Under the pieces are notes generated by a model, which saw nothing but the letters and a program-made list of their open reading frames with translations, searched no databases and was not told the origin of the DNA. DNA of 16,651 bases from Eubacterium sp. (lineage in GTDB: Bacteria; Bacillota; Clostridia; Peptostreptococcales; Anaerovoracaceae), in NCBI GenBank assembly GCA_017419895.1, contig JAFOKI010000141.1, positions 1-16,651 of the forward strand. Direction: 5' to 3'. The first letter of the stretch is position 1. Each line of letters starts with the position of its first letter. This document shows, in pieces, positions 15,213 through 16,651 of the stretch. Position numbers and translations under genes: made by a program.

Positions 15213-16433
15213 ATGAAAGTACTTGTTATCAACTGCGGCAGCTCGTCCCTCAAGTATCAGGTTCTTGACATGGACGGAGAAATCCTGATGGCTAAAGGCC
15301 TTGTAGAGCGTATCGGTATCGACGGTTCCGTCATCACACATACCAAGCTTACGGGCGGAGAAGATGAAAAGTGGAAGAATGAAGTTCCGATGCCCACGCA
15401 CAAAGAAGCTATCCAGCAGGTCCTCGACGCGATCATCGATCCGGAGCATGGTGTTATCACAAGCATGGATGAGATCGGTGCCGTTGGCCACCGTGTTGTA
15501 CACGCAGGTGAAAAATACGCGGGAAGCGTGCTCATTACAGAAGACGTCATAAATGCTCTGGAAGAGTGCATCGACCTTGCTCCGCTCCACAACCCGCCGA
15601 ACATTCTCGGTGTAAAAGCGTGCCAGGATCTTATGCCGAACACACCGATGGTTGGTGTATTCGATACAGCTTTCCATCAGTCCATGCCGCCTGAATCTTA
15701 CATCTATGCTATTCCTTATGAGTTCTATGAGAAATACCGCATAAGAAGATACGGTTTCCACGGAACGAGCCATAAATACGTATCGCTCCGCGCTGCGGAG
15801 ATGCTCGGCATTCCTGTAACGCAGCTTAAGCTCATCACATGCCACCTTGGAAACGGTGCTTCCGTAACAGCTATCAAGAACGGAAAAGTAGTTGACACAT
15901 CGATGGGATTCACACCGCTCGAAGGTCTCGTAATGGGAACACGTTCCGGTGACATCGACCCGGCTATCCTCCAGTTCATCGAGGAAAAAGAAGGCATTAC
16001 AAGTGAACGCGTAAACCAGATCCTGAACAAGGAATCCGGAGTATACGGAATTTCCGGAATCTCTTCGGACTTCAGAGACCTCGGTACAGCAGCTGAAGAA
16101 GGAAACGAAAGAGCTATCCTCGCTCTTAAGATCTTCGCTCACAAAGTCCGCGCTTACATCGGAGCTTACATCGCTGAGATGAACGGTGTTGACGCTATCG
16201 TATTCACAGCAGGTGTCGGTGAAAACGACATAGGCATGAGAGACATCATCTGTGACAACCTCGACTTCCTCGGAATCCATCTCGACCTTATCAAGAACCG
16301 CGTAAGAGGAAAAGAAACGGTTATTTCCGCTGAAGATTCCAAGGTCAAGATCCTTCTCATCCCGACCAACGAAGAGCTCATGATCGCAAGAGACACAGCT
16401 TACATCGTTGAAAACGGAGTAGATATGGTATAA
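15213..16433 (+). CDS. ackA: Acetate kinase
   Basis: It interconverts acetyl-phosphate plus ADP with acetate plus ATP, the substrate-level phosphorylation step of acetate fermentation. The 406-residue protein has the ASKHA fold. [15 protein letters not shown] carries Asn7, GHRVVHAG carries Arg94, [11 protein letters not shown] carries Asp151, [11 protein letters not shown] carries His183, [10 protein letters not shown] carries Arg244 and [11 protein letters not shown] carries Glu387. After residue 7 these sit exactly three residues later than the known active-site residues of the Methanosarcina enzyme, so all are present. It has its own consensus-like promoter and strong ribosome binding site. 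Its codon choice looks more uniform than in neighbouring genes, consistent with high expression. The usual partner pta is not adjacent. Propionate or butyrate kinase is less likely given the motif fit. Confidence 0.97.
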   Translation: MKVLVINCGSSSLKYQVLDMDGEILMAKGLVERIGIDGSVITHTKLTGGEDEKWKNEVPMPTHKEAIQQVLDAIIDPEHGVITSMDEIGAVGHRVVHAGEKYAGSVLITEDVINALEECIDLAPLHNPPNILGVKACQDLMPNTPMVGVFDTAFHQSMPPESYIYAIPYEFYEKYRIRRYGFHGTSHKYVSLRAAEMLGIPVTQLKLITCHLGNGASVTAIKNGKVVDTSMGFTPLEGLVMGTRSGDIDPAILQFIEEKEGITSERVNQILNKESGVYGISGISSDFRDLGTAAEEGNERAILALKIFAHKVRAYIGAYIAEMNGVDAIVFTAGVGENDIGMRDIICDNLDFLGIHLDLIKNRVRGKETVISAEDSKVKILLIPTNEELMIARDTAYIVENGVDMV

Positions 16434-16493
16434 CAGGAGCAGCTTCATACGGTTGAATGAAGTACACGTGACCACAAGTCATGACTGAAGAAC

Positions 16494-16526
16494 AAAGGCA
16501 CTTTCCCGGAATGGGAAAGTGCCTTT
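16494..16526. terminator. Bidirectional intrinsic terminator between ackA and ribH
   Basis: This is a perfect 14-bp stem (AAAGGCACTTTCCC / GGGAAAGTGCCTTT) with a GGAAT loop. T-rich exits lie on both strands (TTTTCAG on +, TTTGTTCTT on -). It separates two convergent genes. The 16434-16493 stretch before it holds only a CTTCAT/ATGAAG inverted repeat. Confidence 0.9.
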
Positions 16527-16555
16527 TCAGTGCTATGTATTATATTGTATCCGGA

Positions 16556-16651
16556 TCAGAGCTCTTTCAGCAGGTTGACCATCTCGATAGCTCCGAGAGC
16601 ACAGTCATAACCCTTGTTGCCGGCCTTTGTTCCGGCGCGTTCAACAGCCTG
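16556..16651 (-). CDS. ribH: 6,7-dimethyl-8-ribityllumazine synthase, C-terminal fragment
   Basis: Only the last 31 residues are inside the window; the gene continues beyond base 16651 on the - strand. The fragment reads [19 protein letters not shown] and ends [11 protein letters not shown] before a TGA stop. [10 protein letters not shown] followed by a helix ending NLLK is the conserved C-terminus of lumazine synthase, which condenses the ribityl-diaminouracil with dihydroxybutanone phosphate in riboflavin synthesis. The gene is probably part of a rib cluster lying upstream on that strand, which cannot be seen here. It converges on ackA, and both share the terminator at 16494-16526. The fragment is short, but the match to the family signature is distinctive. 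Confidence 0.88.
   Translation of the reverse strand, partial: QAVERAGTKAGNKGYDCALGAIEMVNLLKEL

Noticed and set aside
15156..16475. A 439-codon open frame antisense to ackA
   Set aside because: It lies almost wholly over ackA, has no recognisable domain or ribosome binding site, and its composition mirrors the biased codon use of ackA. It is an antisense shadow.

Overview
The window looks like chromosomal DNA from a fermentative, saccharolytic member of the Clostridia (Bacillota). The evidence is a class II galactose-1-phosphate uridylyltransferase, an acetate kinase, a glycine riboswitch in front of an AGCS symporter, strong AGGAG-type ribosome binding sites, sigma-A promoters with 17-bp spacers and intrinsic terminators. 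Base composition appears moderate, near half GC. Genus cannot be decided from the sequence alone.

Region 1 (1-7463, + strand) is an alpha-galactoside catabolic operon cut at its 5' end: a MelB-like GPH cation symporter (first ~100 residues missing), a cytoplasmic GH36 alpha-galactosidase, then galK, galE and galT. The genes overlap or lie within 14 bp of each other. The route is uptake of melibiose/raffinose-type sugars, release of galactose, and the Leloir pathway to glucose-1-phosphate. A 13-bp perfect hairpin (7561-7590) separates it from a convergent gene.

Region 2 (7615-10480, - strand) holds an AGCS Na+:alanine/glycine symporter under a glycine riboswitch with an intrinsic terminator and its own promoter, then trpS with its own promoter and terminator. 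Both promoters show 17-bp spacing.

Region 3 (10491-15107, + strand) is divergent from trpS. It is an arginine biosynthesis operon, argC (type 2) - argJ - argB, followed 9 nt after argB by an unusual AMP-binding protein. That protein keeps the acyl-CoA-synthetase N-terminal fold but has a shortened ATP P-loop motif and lacks the whole C-terminal domain. It is the most unusual gene here. A possible ArgR-like palindrome overlaps the argC -10 region.

Region 4 (15108-16651) has ackA with its own strong promoter and a 14-bp terminator. The terminator is shared with the 3' end of a convergent lumazine synthase gene (ribH), of which only the last 31 residues are in the window.

I did not see mobile elements, CRISPR arrays, tRNA or rRNA genes. 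Most of the window is well-understood metabolism. The points worth a second look are the degenerate adenylate-forming protein in the arg operon, the layout of the glycine riboswitch leader, and several active-site motif variants (GalK, ArgJ).
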